The notes: generated by a model not told the origin, from the sequence alone. 64,000 nucleotides of DNA from Thioalkalivibrio sp. ALJ24 (GCF_000377785.1 NZ_KB898726.1:213801-277800), one strand, 5' to 3'; shown: positions 53,297 to 62,691, counted from the stretch's first letter. Numbers and translations are program-made.

Positions 53297-53655
53297 TACG
53301 ACAGCTTCCACAGCGTGTCCCCGTCGTAGTAGAACCATCCGGCAGTTTCCGGCGAAACGTCGAAACTGTCATCACCGGCGACGACAGTAATGGAGTAGGT
53401 ATCGCTGGGGTTGAGGATCACGAACGGGCGCCGCACATCGGGGACGCCGAATGTCGCGTCCTCCGTCAGTTCCTCGTCAGGCTTCCATGCGAAGTGCATA
53501 CGGAACGAATCCTCGTCGGGGCCGCCTTCGCCGACGTCCCATTCACCGAGACCCGTCAGCGCGCGATCCAGCGCATCGAACGCTTCGTTCGCGGTCACTT
53601 CCTTCTGGTCCTGGTTCGCGGCGATGTGGCTGATGTTCAAGTTCGGGCTGCTCAT
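53296..53655 (-). CDS. Phage tail fibre-associated protein (DUF2793-like N-terminus)
   Basis: A 119-residue protein. The start, NLNISHIAANQDQKEVTANE followed by AFDALDRAL, is close to the opening of DUF2793 tail proteins found in alphaproteobacterial phages and gene transfer agents. The C-terminal half (ETAGWFYYDGDTLWKLS) is a small beta-rich tip. It overlaps its upstream neighbour by 4 nt (ATGA). Confidence 0.68.
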   Translation of the reverse strand: MSSPNLNISHIAANQDQKEVTANEAFDALDRALTGLGEWDVGEGGPDEDSFRMHFAWKPDEELTEDATFGVPDVRRPFVILNPSDTYSITVVAGDDSFDVSPETAGWFYYDGDTLWKLS

Positions 53656-54053
53656 TGCGGGGCCTCCGCGACGATGTTGTTGGATTCTGCTTCGGCTTCG
53701 CCTTGGCCGTAGGGGTTCTTTGCGATCACACGGACTGAGACCTCATGGCCGGCGTCTGCCGAAGTCAAGGTATACTCCGCGTCGGTCGCGCCCTCGATCG
53801 TCTCGCCGTCGCGCAGCCACTGATAACCGAACTCCTGCGGGTCGCGCGTCCATTCTCCGTGGTCCGTCACGGTCAGCACATCGCCGACGTCATAAACGTC
53901 CCGCGAAAGCAATGCGTAGCCGACCGCGCGATGGGATCCGACCACGCCGGGCGGCGAAAGCAGGGCATAGCCGACGGCCCTTTTCGATGCCATGACCTCT
54001 GGAAAAGCCAGCAAGGCATAGCCGACGGCCCTGTGACTCTGGATCTCAGACAT
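53652..54053 (-). CDS. Phage tail protein with three 17-residue repeats and an Ig-like domain
   Basis: A 133-residue protein. Residues 8-49 hold three copies of RAVGYALL, starting at 8, 25 and 42, so the period is 17. Residues about 50-130 resemble an Ig-like (immunoglobulin/PKD) fold: QWLRDGETIEGATDAEYTLT, HEVSVRVIAKNPYG. Such domains often decorate tail fibres and bind cell surfaces. It overlaps both neighbours by a few bases. Confidence 0.7.
   Translation of the reverse strand: MSEIQSHRAVGYALLAFPEVMASKRAVGYALLSPPGVVGSHRAVGYALLSRDVYDVGDVLTVTDHGEWTRDPQEFGYQWLRDGETIEGATDAEYTLTSADAGHEVSVRVIAKNPYGQGEAEAESNNIVAEAPQ
53907..54032 (-). repeat. Three tandem 51-bp coding repeats (RAVGYALL)
   Basis: Three copies of the octapeptide RAVGYALL occur at an exact 17-codon spacing. 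The spacers (AFPEVMASK and SPPGVVGSH) differ in sequence but not in length. The DNA copies are similar but not identical. Confidence 0.85.
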
Positions 54054-55017
54054 CGCGCGTCACCAGCCCCAGCTCTGCGTTGTCGATCTCGTCGTTGGTC
54101 CAAGCCTGCCCGGTTTCCGGGTTTGTCTCCCATACGAACTGATGGTTGTCCCAGGTCGATTCAGGGGCCGCCTGCCCGGTCTCGTAGTTCTCGCCGTCTA
54201 CACGGACCACGCCGGCCACCTCATCCGGTCCGCCTTCGCGCTGGATCGAGGCTTTCAGGATCAAGGCCTGCACATCAAGGTCCTCGAAGTCGGCCTCCGC
54301 GATTCGTTTCAGGGTAAACGTGGACACTTCGCCCGCGGTGTCGCTTGAGATTATATCGCTTTCGGGGGTGTCGCATGCGTTAATATCTTCGACGGAGCCG
54401 TCCCAGTCCTGCTTTTCCCCGTTGCCGTCGAGCTCTACGGTACGCAGGCGGTGGCCCCGCAAGCTGAAGTCAGCGGCAATAACCTCAGACACATACACTT
54501 GATTGAAGGAAAGCCCCGACGTCGTAACAAAGATCCGAACCTCGTCAATATCCCCATAGTCGCTAGTGTCCAGCTCTTCGCTGGCTACAAGGCCTTCGTT
54601 GAGATACCACTCGATGCCACCGTCTTTGACATGGACCATCGGGAAATTGGCCCCCGCCTCATTGAACGCGACCCCCTCCACTTCCTCCACAAACACCCAG
54701 TTTTCGCCGTCGTGGTATGCGGCCTTGAACTTCTCGTCGTCCCCAATGATCCCAGCAACCGGAGAACCGTCAGCCCGCAGCTCTATGAGGGCATATCCGT
54801 CGGCGATGTCGCCCTCAGCATGATCCATGACAACCCGGGCTCGCGCGCAAACCTCAGCGGATGCGCTGAACTTCGCCGACACAAACTCGTCGCTCCCGCC
54901 TCGAATCTCCACCGCACACCGAGAAAGGTCCCCGGACTCCACCGATCCGGTGTCTGTGCCAGAAAAGTCGAGCTCGTCGAAATCGCCGGGTTCAGACCCT
55001 ACAAACAGAATCGTCAT
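54046..55017 (-). CDS. Phage tail fibre-like protein
   Basis: A 323-residue, strongly acidic protein. It starts MTILFVGSEPGDFDELDFSG, a pattern common at the N terminus of tail-fibre proteins that hold a concanavalin/LamG-like domain. Alternating beta-type stretches such as VSAKFSASAEVCARARVVMD and WYLNEGLVASEELDTSDYGD fit such a jelly roll. It probably helps host binding. It overlaps the tail-tip gene by 4 nt. Confidence 0.65.
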   Translation of the reverse strand: MTILFVGSEPGDFDELDFSGTDTGSVESGDLSRCAVEIRGGSDEFVSAKFSASAEVCARARVVMDHAEGDIADGYALIELRADGSPVAGIIGDDEKFKAAYHDGENWVFVEEVEGVAFNEAGANFPMVHVKDGGIEWYLNEGLVASEELDTSDYGDIDEVRIFVTTSGLSFNQVYVSEVIAADFSLRGHRLRTVELDGNGEKQDWDGSVEDINACDTPESDIISSDTAGEVSTFTLKRIAEADFEDLDVQALILKASIQREGGPDEVAGVVRVDGENYETGQAAPESTWDNHQFVWETNPETGQAWTNDEIDNAELGLVTRDV

Positions 55018-58000
55018 TGCACTTTCTCCATTACCGGGAGCTCAATGTTGGTCGGCGGGCTCCCATCGGCCAACAGTGTTGCTTTTGCGGCCCGGCCGCG
55101 GCCGACGGTTTCGCTGATCTGGTACACGCGGACATCGACCGAATCCGGCACCGACTCGAAGTCCTCGATGGCATGCGACCTCGGATAGAGCGCGCTGGGT
55201 TCGTCGGACTCCAACGTGCGCAGCACTTCGCCGTCCCCGTCGAGGATGTCGACCTCATACCGCTCCGACCGCTCCGCCAGCGGGACAGTGCCTGTGCCGT
55301 CGCGCCAGGCGCCGCCTGTGCGGGTGCGCCGGACCCACGTTATGTTGATGCCGTCCATCGTCCAATCGCCGGCGATATGGACCGGGGCGTAGGGCTTCTT
55401 GTCCGCCCCGGTAATCGTCCGGGCGCGGGTGTCCACGTCCTCGAGCGACTGACCTCTCCCCACTCCTCGATAACGGATCTGGCGGCCCACCATGTCGACA
55501 GGCTCGTGCCACATCGTCCCGGCATCGGGCATCAGCACGACCTTCGCGCCTGCGCGATGCTTGAGGTTGTGCTCAGTTCCGCGGCGACCTCGCAGCAGGT
55601 GGCTCAGCCGCACGATGCCCGCCCCAATCTCCTCCGCATCGCGGTACTGGATGACCTCGCAATCCCCGTCCGCGTCGACGATCAGGGCGGCGTTCCTGCC
55701 ATCGAGGACCTGTCGTTCCGTGCGAGACTGGACCTGACCGTCCGGGTCGTAGGCTCTCACCTCGATAACGGTCTCGCGATCCCACACCCACGGACTCGGC
55801 GGAGCCCCGATACCCGACCGCAGCGACCCCATCACCGCCGGGCTCGACGTATGGGCGGCCCGGTCCCAGTCGACCCCGTCCCGCGCTCGCATCAGCGCCA
55901 GCGACCGCCACTTTCCGTCCGATGCCGGACTGGCAAACAGGTAGCGGGTGGTCAGGGCCTCTCCCGCCTCATCCTCGTCCCGCAGAAGCGGGGCCTCCGG
56001 GATCGCGTAACGACCGGGGACATCCGCCTCGACCCGACCAACGCGTGCGCCCCCGAGATCAGCCGTCACCTCCGAGCTGTAGGCCTCCGGCACATGACGG
56101 GACGCGGTGCAGCGGATCTCCCAGTTCGCACCGACCTCCGCCTCCGTGATGCGTGCCAGAGCGTATTCGCCGCCCGGCATCGGCAGGCGCACGAGATCGG
56201 TCGGATCGTAGGCGAGGAATCGCGCTGGGAGTCGGAACTCGAAGCCCTCGCGCTCCGTCCATGCCGCTGTCAGCGCACGGTCCGCCGCTTGCCGCCCCTG
56301 ATCGGGATGCAGCGCAAGCGGCAGGTTGTGCGTCACGCTGGACCGGGCCTCCATCGACGGGTTCGGCTGCGCTACACGGCGCACTTGCTGTGCCGCCTCT
56401 TGGTAGTCGGACTCCTGGTCCTGGAACTTCATCGTTACCGAAGCGGGTAGATCCACCTCCTGAACGCGCTCGATTTTCACGGCATCGCCGGAGTCGGACA
56501 GCGGCACCAGGTCTTTGTCGGTCAGCACCGTGGCCTCGTCGCCGCCGCGGGCGCGCGGGCGGAATACCAGCGTGCCGTCGGACTCCACCGCGTCGAAGTT
56601 GAACGCTTCCATCACGGGCTCGATGCCGTTCCGCAAAGGCGTCTGCCGCGTGATCGCGTAGCCTCGCACCTCCGGATCATGGATCTCGGACACGTCGACA
56701 TCGGTGATCCCCGCGCGCTCGCACAGACCCTCCACGATCTCCGCCGGGGTCGTGCCTTTGCCAGAAGCTCGATCCAGCAGGAAACGGCTGGCGAAGCCGT
56801 AGTCTGGCCCCCCCCATCCCGCAATGCTGTCGCTGGCGGGGTCATAGGACATGGCGTGGTACGAGTACACAGCGCCCCCCGACGGCCAGCAGTCCGTCTT
56901 CGTGACGACCCTACCGGAGCGCAAGTCGATCTTGACCACCCAGTCGCCGTGCTTCCACGCCATAAATCGCCCTTCGGTTCGGGTGGTAGCTACGGCGTGG
57001 TTCACATCGTAACGACGCAGCCCTCCGGAGCTGCTGAAGAGACGTTCGGACACCCACAGGACGCCGCTGTCGCCGCCGAACTTCACCGCATACAACCCCT
57101 CGGGGTTTTTCTCCGGGTCACCGAACTCCAGACCGACCAGGAACACAATGGCGTCATCAATCGGGTCGTACACCCCGCGGTTCGGCTCCCGAGTGAACTT
57201 GACCGCCCCCACGTCATCCGGGGACAGCGCCCACTTTCCAGTGAACTCCAGGCGGTAGGATATTCCGAGGGGCCCCATCTCCATGTGAGCCGTCATGCGC
57301 TCGATCGGGAGGCGGGTCTCATGCGTGTTGTTTGCCCCGCCCGAACGCAGGATCCAGGCGTCTCCGCTTTGATCGCGCTTGCCCTGGATGATCTGCCGGC
57401 ACTGCGTCGCCTCGGTTTCTCCCGAGTCGAAGCGGCCAATCCACTGCATGGAGTCGGCGTCGATCGCACCAATGACCGGGGTGTCCCACCGGCCGGACCC
57501 AAGCAATATCGTGCTCCACCCCTGATCTTCGGCCGAAAATGCCTGAATGAACCCGAACGCCGTGGAAATAGTGAATCCGCCGGAGTTTATAGAAAGGCTA
57601 ATCGCCCTGGATCCGAACCGATCGACGGCAGTCAACGAATCCGGGTCGATTTTCATCAGCGGGTTGGTGTTGCCGGCCCCGAACAGCGAGTACAGGTAGC
57701 CATCTGGCCCAAAGATCGGGTGGTTAGGCGATGTGTCCTCGTCAATACCTGACCCATCCAGTACGGCGGGATCGCTGAGGATTTCCTCGTTTGTCGCCTG
57801 GAACTCCTCTTTCAGTGTGCGCAAGTTGAACCTACGCAGCCCGTCCCTGGACCGAAGAATGAGCATGTTATTGCGCCAGTCCACGTTCGCCTGGCTGTGC
57901 GTCGAGGATGTGAACTCCGCGTCCGGCAGGGACTCCCCCTTGAGGGCCGGGCATGCGGAGTCTGACTTGAACACCACCTCGCATGTAATCATCGGAACGC

Positions 58001-58589
58001 GGCGCCCGAAGCTGTTGAGGGGCAGGTCCTCGAATACGATGTACCCGAGGCCGCGGAACGCGGGGACGTTGCCCTCGCCCTCGTGCGCCTCGATCAACGG
58101 GTCCGGCATCTGCTCTTCATCGCCCGGGTAGACCCGAAACTGCAGTCGGCCGTCGAAGGACTGGTCAACAGAACCCCCGGTGCGATCATGGATCAGCTTG
58201 CCGTCGGCCCAGATGCGGGTGACGCCTTCGATGGGTCCGGCCGCGAGCCCGATGGCGAACGAGGCGTAGTAGCTGTACTCCGTCACCTCGACCTCGTCGC
58301 CGCCGCCCTTTCCGCCCTGGGTGGTCGTGTCCGACTCCTCGCGCAGCTCGGTGGCCCAGATGCGGTTCCCCGCGGTGCGGAATGACCCGAAGCCCACAGG
58401 TATGGGCTCCCCGTAGGCCGCGGTCGACACGGACAGGTCTTCGAGCCTCGGCCCCTCCTGCTCGTGCGTGTCGGTGAAAAGGTAGCTGCCAGCCGCCGAC
58501 CCCAACGCCCAGCCGACTTTCGCCCCTGTGGGGCCGCCAACAAACCACCCGACCGCCGCGCCGACACCGCCCAGAACGAGGTCAGCCAT
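55014..58589 (-). CDS. Large phage tail-tip protein (host-specificity/GTA gp15-like)
   Basis: A 1191-residue protein. Residues 1-210 match the N-terminal part of tail-tip proteins (GGPTGAKVGWALGSAAGSYL, YGEPIPVGFGSFRTAGNRIW, FEDLPLNSFGRRVPMITCEV). Residues about 225-610 are an insertion with beta-propeller-like text (FGPDGYLYSLFGAGNTNPLM, KIDPDSLTAVDRFG). Residues 610-1191 are the phage-tail_3-type region (LRNGIEPVMEAFNFDAVESD, EVDLPASVTMKFQDQESDYQ). It would form the baseplate hub and contact the host. It is preceded by the NlpC/P60 gene. Confidence 0.82.
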   Translation of the reverse strand: MADLVLGGVGAAVGWFVGGPTGAKVGWALGSAAGSYLFTDTHEQEGPRLEDLSVSTAAYGEPIPVGFGSFRTAGNRIWATELREESDTTTQGGKGGGDEVEVTEYSYYASFAIGLAAGPIEGVTRIWADGKLIHDRTGGSVDQSFDGRLQFRVYPGDEEQMPDPLIEAHEGEGNVPAFRGLGYIVFEDLPLNSFGRRVPMITCEVVFKSDSACPALKGESLPDAEFTSSTHSQANVDWRNNMLILRSRDGLRRFNLRTLKEEFQATNEEILSDPAVLDGSGIDEDTSPNHPIFGPDGYLYSLFGAGNTNPLMKIDPDSLTAVDRFGSRAISLSINSGGFTISTAFGFIQAFSAEDQGWSTILLGSGRWDTPVIGAIDADSMQWIGRFDSGETEATQCRQIIQGKRDQSGDAWILRSGGANNTHETRLPIERMTAHMEMGPLGISYRLEFTGKWALSPDDVGAVKFTREPNRGVYDPIDDAIVFLVGLEFGDPEKNPEGLYAVKFGGDSGVLWVSERLFSSSGGLRRYDVNHAVATTRTEGRFMAWKHGDWVVKIDLRSGRVVTKTDCWPSGGAVYSYHAMSYDPASDSIAGWGGPDYGFASRFLLDRASGKGTTPAEIVEGLCERAGITDVDVSEIHDPEVRGYAITRQTPLRNGIEPVMEAFNFDAVESDGTLVFRPRARGGDEATVLTDKDLVPLSDSGDAVKIERVQEVDLPASVTMKFQDQESDYQEAAQQVRRVAQPNPSMEARSSVTHNLPLALHPDQGRQAADRALTAAWTEREGFEFRLPARFLAYDPTDLVRLPMPGGEYALARITEAEVGANWEIRCTASRHVPEAYSSEVTADLGGARVGRVEADVPGRYAIPEAPLLRDEDEAGEALTTRYLFASPASDGKWRSLALMRARDGVDWDRAAHTSSPAVMGSLRSGIGAPPSPWVWDRETVIEVRAYDPDGQVQSRTERQVLDGRNAALIVDADGDCEVIQYRDAEEIGAGIVRLSHLLRGRRGTEHNLKHRAGAKVVLMPDAGTMWHEPVDMVGRQIRYRGVGRGQSLEDVDTRARTITGADKKPYAPVHIAGDWTMDGINITWVRRTRTGGAWRDGTGTVPLAERSERYEVDILDGDGEVLRTLESDEPSALYPRSHAIEDFESVPDSVDVRVYQISETVGRGRAAKATLLADGSPPTNIELPVMEKVQ

Positions 58590-58995
58590 GCTTCACCTCC
58601 AGGCGAAACACGCCGACCACGCGCTCGGCCCAAGGGGAGACCAGCGGTTCCTCGATCACCTTCCGGCGGTGGGCATGGGCGTGGATGATGTGAGGCGCGC
58701 CGCGCTTCTCGGACTGTATGCCGACGTGCAGGGTCTGCGCACGCTCAGCGATCACGAGGACATCCCCCGGAGACGCGTCTTGGAGGTGGACCCGGGGCAG
58801 CAGCCGGTCTAGCTCGCGCATCAGGCGCGTGCCCTCCGGCCGACGGCCGTAGTCCGTGCGGTCGTGGTGCGGCAATCCGAGGGCATCGGCCACCATCACG
58901 ACCAGACCGAGGCAGTCCACGCCGGCCGGGCCGCGCCCCTGGTGCCGCCAGCGGGTTCCGAGCCACTTCCGCGCTTCTGCAACCGGTTCAGCCAT
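58582..58995 (-). CDS. NlpC/P60-family tail peptidase
   Basis: A 137-residue cell-wall peptidase of the tail tip. The catalytic Cys is in GPAGVDCLGLVVMVAD and the catalytic His in LHVGIQSEKRGAPHIIHAHA. Start and length match GTA gp14/phage lambda K-like proteins. It probably opens peptidoglycan during DNA injection. It overlaps both neighbours by 8 nt. Confidence 0.87.
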   Translation of the reverse strand: MAEPVAEARKWLGTRWRHQGRGPAGVDCLGLVVMVADALGLPHHDRTDYGRRPEGTRLMRELDRLLPRVHLQDASPGDVLVIAERAQTLHVGIQSEKRGAPHIIHAHAHRRKVIEEPLVSPWAERVVGVFRLEVKHG

Positions 58996-59842
58996 CGGGG
59001 TACTCCATCAGGGAGTCGTTGCCCGGGATGAACGGCTCGCCGCGGAAGTTCAGCACGTTGTCGAACCGATCGCGGCAGGTCTCCAGACGCTTGTCGCAGC
59101 CGGCGTAGATCTCGAACTCGTCCCCGGCTGCCGGCGTGTACGATGGCGGGAACGCCAGGGTAATGGTGTCCTTCTCGAGATCCACGGCCGTGACTTCGAT
59201 CACCTTGCCCTCGTTCTGGCCGCTCGTCCATGTCAGCACGCCGTGCTCGAAGATGCTGGCGTCCACCCCGTCGGTATCGCTGATCGAGGCCTCCAGCGTC
59301 AGATCGGTCCCGGGGCCGAGGATCACGCCGGTGTGCGTCCACTCGGACAGGTCCACCTTGCAGCGGTTGTCTCCGAGGTCGGCGCGGCAGTTCGGGGTGT
59401 AGCTCTCGATGATGTTCTGCGCGAGGGCTTGCGTCATGCCCCGCAGGCTGGTGTGCCAGTGCCCCTCCCGGGACAGGGTCACGTCGCCGATCCAACCCCG
59501 CCGGAGGTTGATGCGTCCGGCATCCGGATCCTGCCAGTCGACAGCGAACACGCGCAGCTCGGCGTGATCGTAGAGCCCGGCGCGGATATCCTCGGCGGTG
59601 ATCGTGTCCGTGCTCAGCACGCCGTCGAGGTCGGCGTTGTCCACGGACAGGGCGCCGGTGGTCGCCAGGGCGCTCCGCGTGTACCCAGTGCGGGCGGCGT
59701 AGGTCTCGCCATCGACGGTCAGGTCGTGGTCGTGGTCCGTTGCCCGGATCACGAATCCGTCCCGGCGTTCGAGCCGCCAGCAGGTTGCCAGGGTCGTGAC
59801 CTCCTGCTCCAGCAGGTCGGCCAGTCCGCCGATGTCCTTCAT
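58988..59842 (-). CDS. Phage tail protein, DUF2163/BR0599 family
   Basis: A 284-residue baseplate-hub component. The N-terminal LATCWRLERRDGFVIRATDH, INLRRGWIGDVTLSREGHWH, and the four-cysteine set near NCRADLGDNRCKVDL and YAGCDKRLETCRDRF are the family marks; in gene transfer agents the related hub protein binds an iron-sulfur cluster through such cysteines. It overlaps the DUF2460 gene by 4 nt. Confidence 0.85.
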   Translation of the reverse strand: MKDIGGLADLLEQEVTTLATCWRLERRDGFVIRATDHDHDLTVDGETYAARTGYTRSALATTGALSVDNADLDGVLSTDTITAEDIRAGLYDHAELRVFAVDWQDPDAGRINLRRGWIGDVTLSREGHWHTSLRGMTQALAQNIIESYTPNCRADLGDNRCKVDLSEWTHTGVILGPGTDLTLEASISDTDGVDASIFEHGVLTWTSGQNEGKVIEVTAVDLEKDTITLAFPPSYTPAAGDEFEIYAGCDKRLETCRDRFDNVLNFRGEPFIPGNDSLMEYPDG

Positions 59843-60468
59843 TCGCGCACCCCCAGCAGCCGGATAGACGGAATCGTCTGCAGATGCTGGAGATCCACCA
59901 TCGCCTCCATCGCATCCTCGGCGAACCGCACCGGCACGTCGAACTCGAACGTCGCCGTCAGCTCCTTTTCCTCCGGCGGCTCACCTTCCTCTGGCTCCGG
60001 CGGCACCGAGTCCCCGCTGATCGTGACCTCGCCGGTGCTATGGTCGACGGACACGTCCCCATCAGGGAGCGCCTGCCCGTCGGCGTACACCGTCACAGTG
60101 CCCTCCACGGGCCGGGTGATCCTGCGGGTGTACGCGGGGTCGCCGTAACGCTTCACGAGCTGGAACTCGGTGCTGTCGTAGCGCAGCGTTCCCAGATGCT
60201 GATCCTTGGCCTGGAAGTCCCCCCAGTCCTTGAACCTGAACCCATACGCGCGGCCCATGCGCGCGCGGAAGAACGCCAGCACCGACTGGATGTCCTCGGC
60301 GTCCTGTAGCCCGTATGAGATGTCGTACTCGGGGCGCTCCTGCGACCACTCGACGTTGCGCTGTTCGTGCCCGCTGGCCATGGTCACGACGTTGGTCAAG
60401 AATTTCGGCCCACCCACAGCACCGCGCTCAATTCGCTCGGGTAGCCGGATGTCGTGGAAACTGGTCAT
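59839..60468 (-). CDS. Phage distal tail protein, DUF2460 family
   Basis: A 209-residue protein. FHDIRLPERIERGAVGGPKF at the start and LAFFRARMGRAYGFRFKDWG in the middle are the DUF2460 signature; the end FDVPVRFAEDAMEAMVDLQH also fits. It corresponds to GTA gp12, the distal tail ring that joins tube and hub. It overlaps the tape-measure gene by 4 nt. Confidence 0.88.
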   Translation of the reverse strand: MTSFHDIRLPERIERGAVGGPKFLTNVVTMASGHEQRNVEWSQERPEYDISYGLQDAEDIQSVLAFFRARMGRAYGFRFKDWGDFQAKDQHLGTLRYDSTEFQLVKRYGDPAYTRRITRPVEGTVTVYADGQALPDGDVSVDHSTGEVTISGDSVPPEPEEGEPPEEKELTATFEFDVPVRFAEDAMEAMVDLQHLQTIPSIRLLGVRE

Positions 60469-62447
60469 AGGTTCTTCCTCGAAGCCCTGGCCATCGCAGC
60501 CTGCGTGCGCGCCATGACCTGCGACTCGCTGCGCCGGAAGCTGTCGGCGTCCTGTGCCTGGATGTTCATGTTCACGGTAATACCGCCACCCTGCCCGCCA
60601 CGGCGTTCGCGGGTGTGATCGGTAACGGTCTCATTCGGGTGCAAAATCGCTGGGAATCCGCCTTTCCCGTCCACACCGCCAGACCGCGGCCCGGGGCCGG
60701 TGTACCCGCCGCCGTCGAACGATTCCATCGCACCGCCAATAGCCCCGATGAATCCGCCCTGCTCGGACATCGCCCCGCCAATCGTCTCCAGAAGCTGACT
60801 GGCGAGCAGGTCGGCCACCATCCGATCAATCGTGGCCTTGAAGTTGCCGACAAGGTCGTCCATCTCGCCCTGCATCGCGTCAAAGAAGAAGTCCGACATG
60901 GACCGCTGCATGTTGCGCGCAGCCTCCGTCCAGAACTCCTCTGCCGCGCTGGAAGCTTCCTCGTTGCGGTCCGCGAAGTCATCCATGCTTTCCTGCGCGT
61001 CCAGGGTGGCGCGGGCGTAGGTGTCCCAGCTGATGACCCCGGCGTCCAGCATGTGGTCCAGACGCGCCATCTCCTGGTTGAGCTCTTCCAGGGGCGTGCG
61101 GGTCTCCTCGTATACCCGGGAACCCTCCTGTTCGAGCTCGCGGTAGGCCTCCGTCTGTTCGCGGATCAGTGCGACCTGCCGCTCCATCTCCCGACTGAGC
61201 CATCCGGGTCCGCTCTCGCCGGAGGGGGCGGATCCGGCGTCATCGCTCTCCGGTTCGGGGATCGGCTGAGGCTCCGGAGCGGAACGTCCGGTGGGGATAT
61301 CCAGCGGCTCGATACGCGGGCCCTGGTCGCGCGTGCCCCTCTGTTCCTGCCGCTCGTAATGGCGCTGGATGGCGCGGTCGATTTCCTCGAGCTCCTGCTC
61401 GAGCTCGTCGCGCGAGTAGTACTGCACCAGACCGTCGCGCCCGAAGAACCGCAGACGCTGCCCCATCCCCGCGATGCCCTCGAGGTTGAGCATCGTCTCG
61501 ATGCGGTCGCTCTCCTGTTCGAGACGGGCGATGTCATCTTCCGCGATGCCCCCGGTCCGGGCGGCGGCGCCCTCTGCAGCCCACTTCGTGAGATCCGAAG
61601 TGACGGACAGGAAGTCGAGACCTTTTTCCGCCGCGGTGGCCAGCGCATCCGCCAGCTGCATGTACGAGTCGGCGTTGTCGAGGATCTGCTGGTTGAACCG
61701 GCTGCTGATGATGTCCCGCATCTGCGAGAGCTGATCGTTCGCCGCGCGGGCATTGGCCACGGTCTCGTTGTCCAGAACCCGGCCCTGTTCGCGCAGGGCG
61801 TCGATCTGTTCGTCCAGCGCGTCGGAACCCTGCCCCAGCACCGCGGCCAGCCGGGGGCCGGCGTCCTCGCCAAACATCTGCGAGGCGCGCGCGGCGCGCT
61901 CGGACCCGCTCTCGATGTCGGCCAGGGTGCGCAGGGATTCGCGCAGCACGTCGTCCGTGCTGCGCATCTGCCCATCGACGTCGCGGATCGCGATCTCCAG
62001 GTCCTCGAACGTGCCGGCGGCGGCGCCCGTGCCCTGGTCGGCCAGACCAAGGCGCCGGTTAAAGCGGCGCAGCGCACCGCTGGTGACGCCCTCGGCAATC
62101 CCGCCAAGATCCTCGAACGCCTTGGTCAGCTCCTGATAGGTCTCCGCGGTCACGCCGCCTACGTCGGCGGCCTCGCTGATGGCGGCGGTCTGTTCGATGA
62201 CGTTGGATGCGGTGCGGCGCAGAAGGCTCACGCCGCCGATGCCTGCGAGCGGGCCCAGGATACGGCGCACGCCACCCATGCTCTGAGCCCACACGTCCCA
62301 CTCGCGGCGCGACCGGCGAATGGTCCGGTCCTTGCGCTCGATCTGGCGACCCAGACGCCGCAGCTCGCGGTCCGTCATGTGCATGGCGTTGACGGCGCCC
62401 TGCGAGTCCCCCGTCAGGCGGACGCCGAAGCGAACCTCACGCGCCAT
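60465..62447 (-). CDS. Phage tail tape measure protein
   Basis: A 660-residue protein that sets tail length. The N terminus MAREVRFGVRLTGDSQGAVN is typical. A central alpha-helical region is rich in Glu/Arg/Ala, with a hydrophobic stretch at about residues 55-85 (GGVRRILGPLAGIGGVSLLR). The C terminus has VNMNIQAQDADSFRRSESQV and AAMARASR, as in lambda-H/GTA gp11 type proteins. A tail of about 100 nm is implied by length, as a rough rule. Confidence 0.87.
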   Translation of the reverse strand: MAREVRFGVRLTGDSQGAVNAMHMTDRELRRLGRQIERKDRTIRRSRREWDVWAQSMGGVRRILGPLAGIGGVSLLRRTASNVIEQTAAISEAADVGGVTAETYQELTKAFEDLGGIAEGVTSGALRRFNRRLGLADQGTGAAAGTFEDLEIAIRDVDGQMRSTDDVLRESLRTLADIESGSERAARASQMFGEDAGPRLAAVLGQGSDALDEQIDALREQGRVLDNETVANARAANDQLSQMRDIISSRFNQQILDNADSYMQLADALATAAEKGLDFLSVTSDLTKWAAEGAAARTGGIAEDDIARLEQESDRIETMLNLEGIAGMGQRLRFFGRDGLVQYYSRDELEQELEEIDRAIQRHYERQEQRGTRDQGPRIEPLDIPTGRSAPEPQPIPEPESDDAGSAPSGESGPGWLSREMERQVALIREQTEAYRELEQEGSRVYEETRTPLEELNQEMARLDHMLDAGVISWDTYARATLDAQESMDDFADRNEEASSAAEEFWTEAARNMQRSMSDFFFDAMQGEMDDLVGNFKATIDRMVADLLASQLLETIGGAMSEQGGFIGAIGGAMESFDGGGYTGPGPRSGGVDGKGGFPAILHPNETVTDHTRERRGGQGGGITVNMNIQAQDADSFRRSESQVMARTQAAMARASRKNL

Positions 62448-62493
62448 GGGCTACACTCCCCGCATTATCCCGTTCGAATCGTGAGGCATCGAC

Positions 62494-62691
62494 ATGACCA
62501 AACCCGCCGGCGTATTCCTCCAGATCATTGGCGTGCTGATGATCCTGTACGGATTCACGGAGGCCGCAGAGGGCGGCAGCCAGTGGCCGATATGGGCCGG
62601 TCTCGGGCTCCTGGTGTGGGGCGGCATCGGCATCCGCAAGCGGATTGACCAGGAGACCGGTGTCACGAAGACTGACGACGATCGGAAATGA
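62494..62691 (+). CDS. Small membrane protein encoded against the tail operon
   Basis: A 65-residue protein with two helices (GVFLQIIGVLMILYGF and IWAGLGLLVWGGIGI) and a basic, then acidic tail. It lies on the plus strand between the tape-measure gene and the DUF1799 gene, and its end overlaps the end of the latter by 29 nt. A GTGAGG ribosome site precedes the ATG. This placement is typical of a phage moron with its own promoter. Function is unknown. Confidence 0.6.
   Translation: MTKPAGVFLQIIGVLMILYGFTEAAEGGSQWPIWAGLGLLVWGGIGIRKRIDQETGVTKTDDDRK

Noticed and set aside
53019-53375. A 118-codon minus-strand frame at the end of the tail operon
   Set aside because: It overlaps the better-supported 44-residue gene and DUF2793-like gene in another frame, and the middle is an Arg-rich shadow.
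60615-62648. A 677-codon plus-strand frame opposite the tape-measure gene
   Set aside because: Shadow of the tape-measure gene; no recognisable domain and wrong strand for the tail operon.
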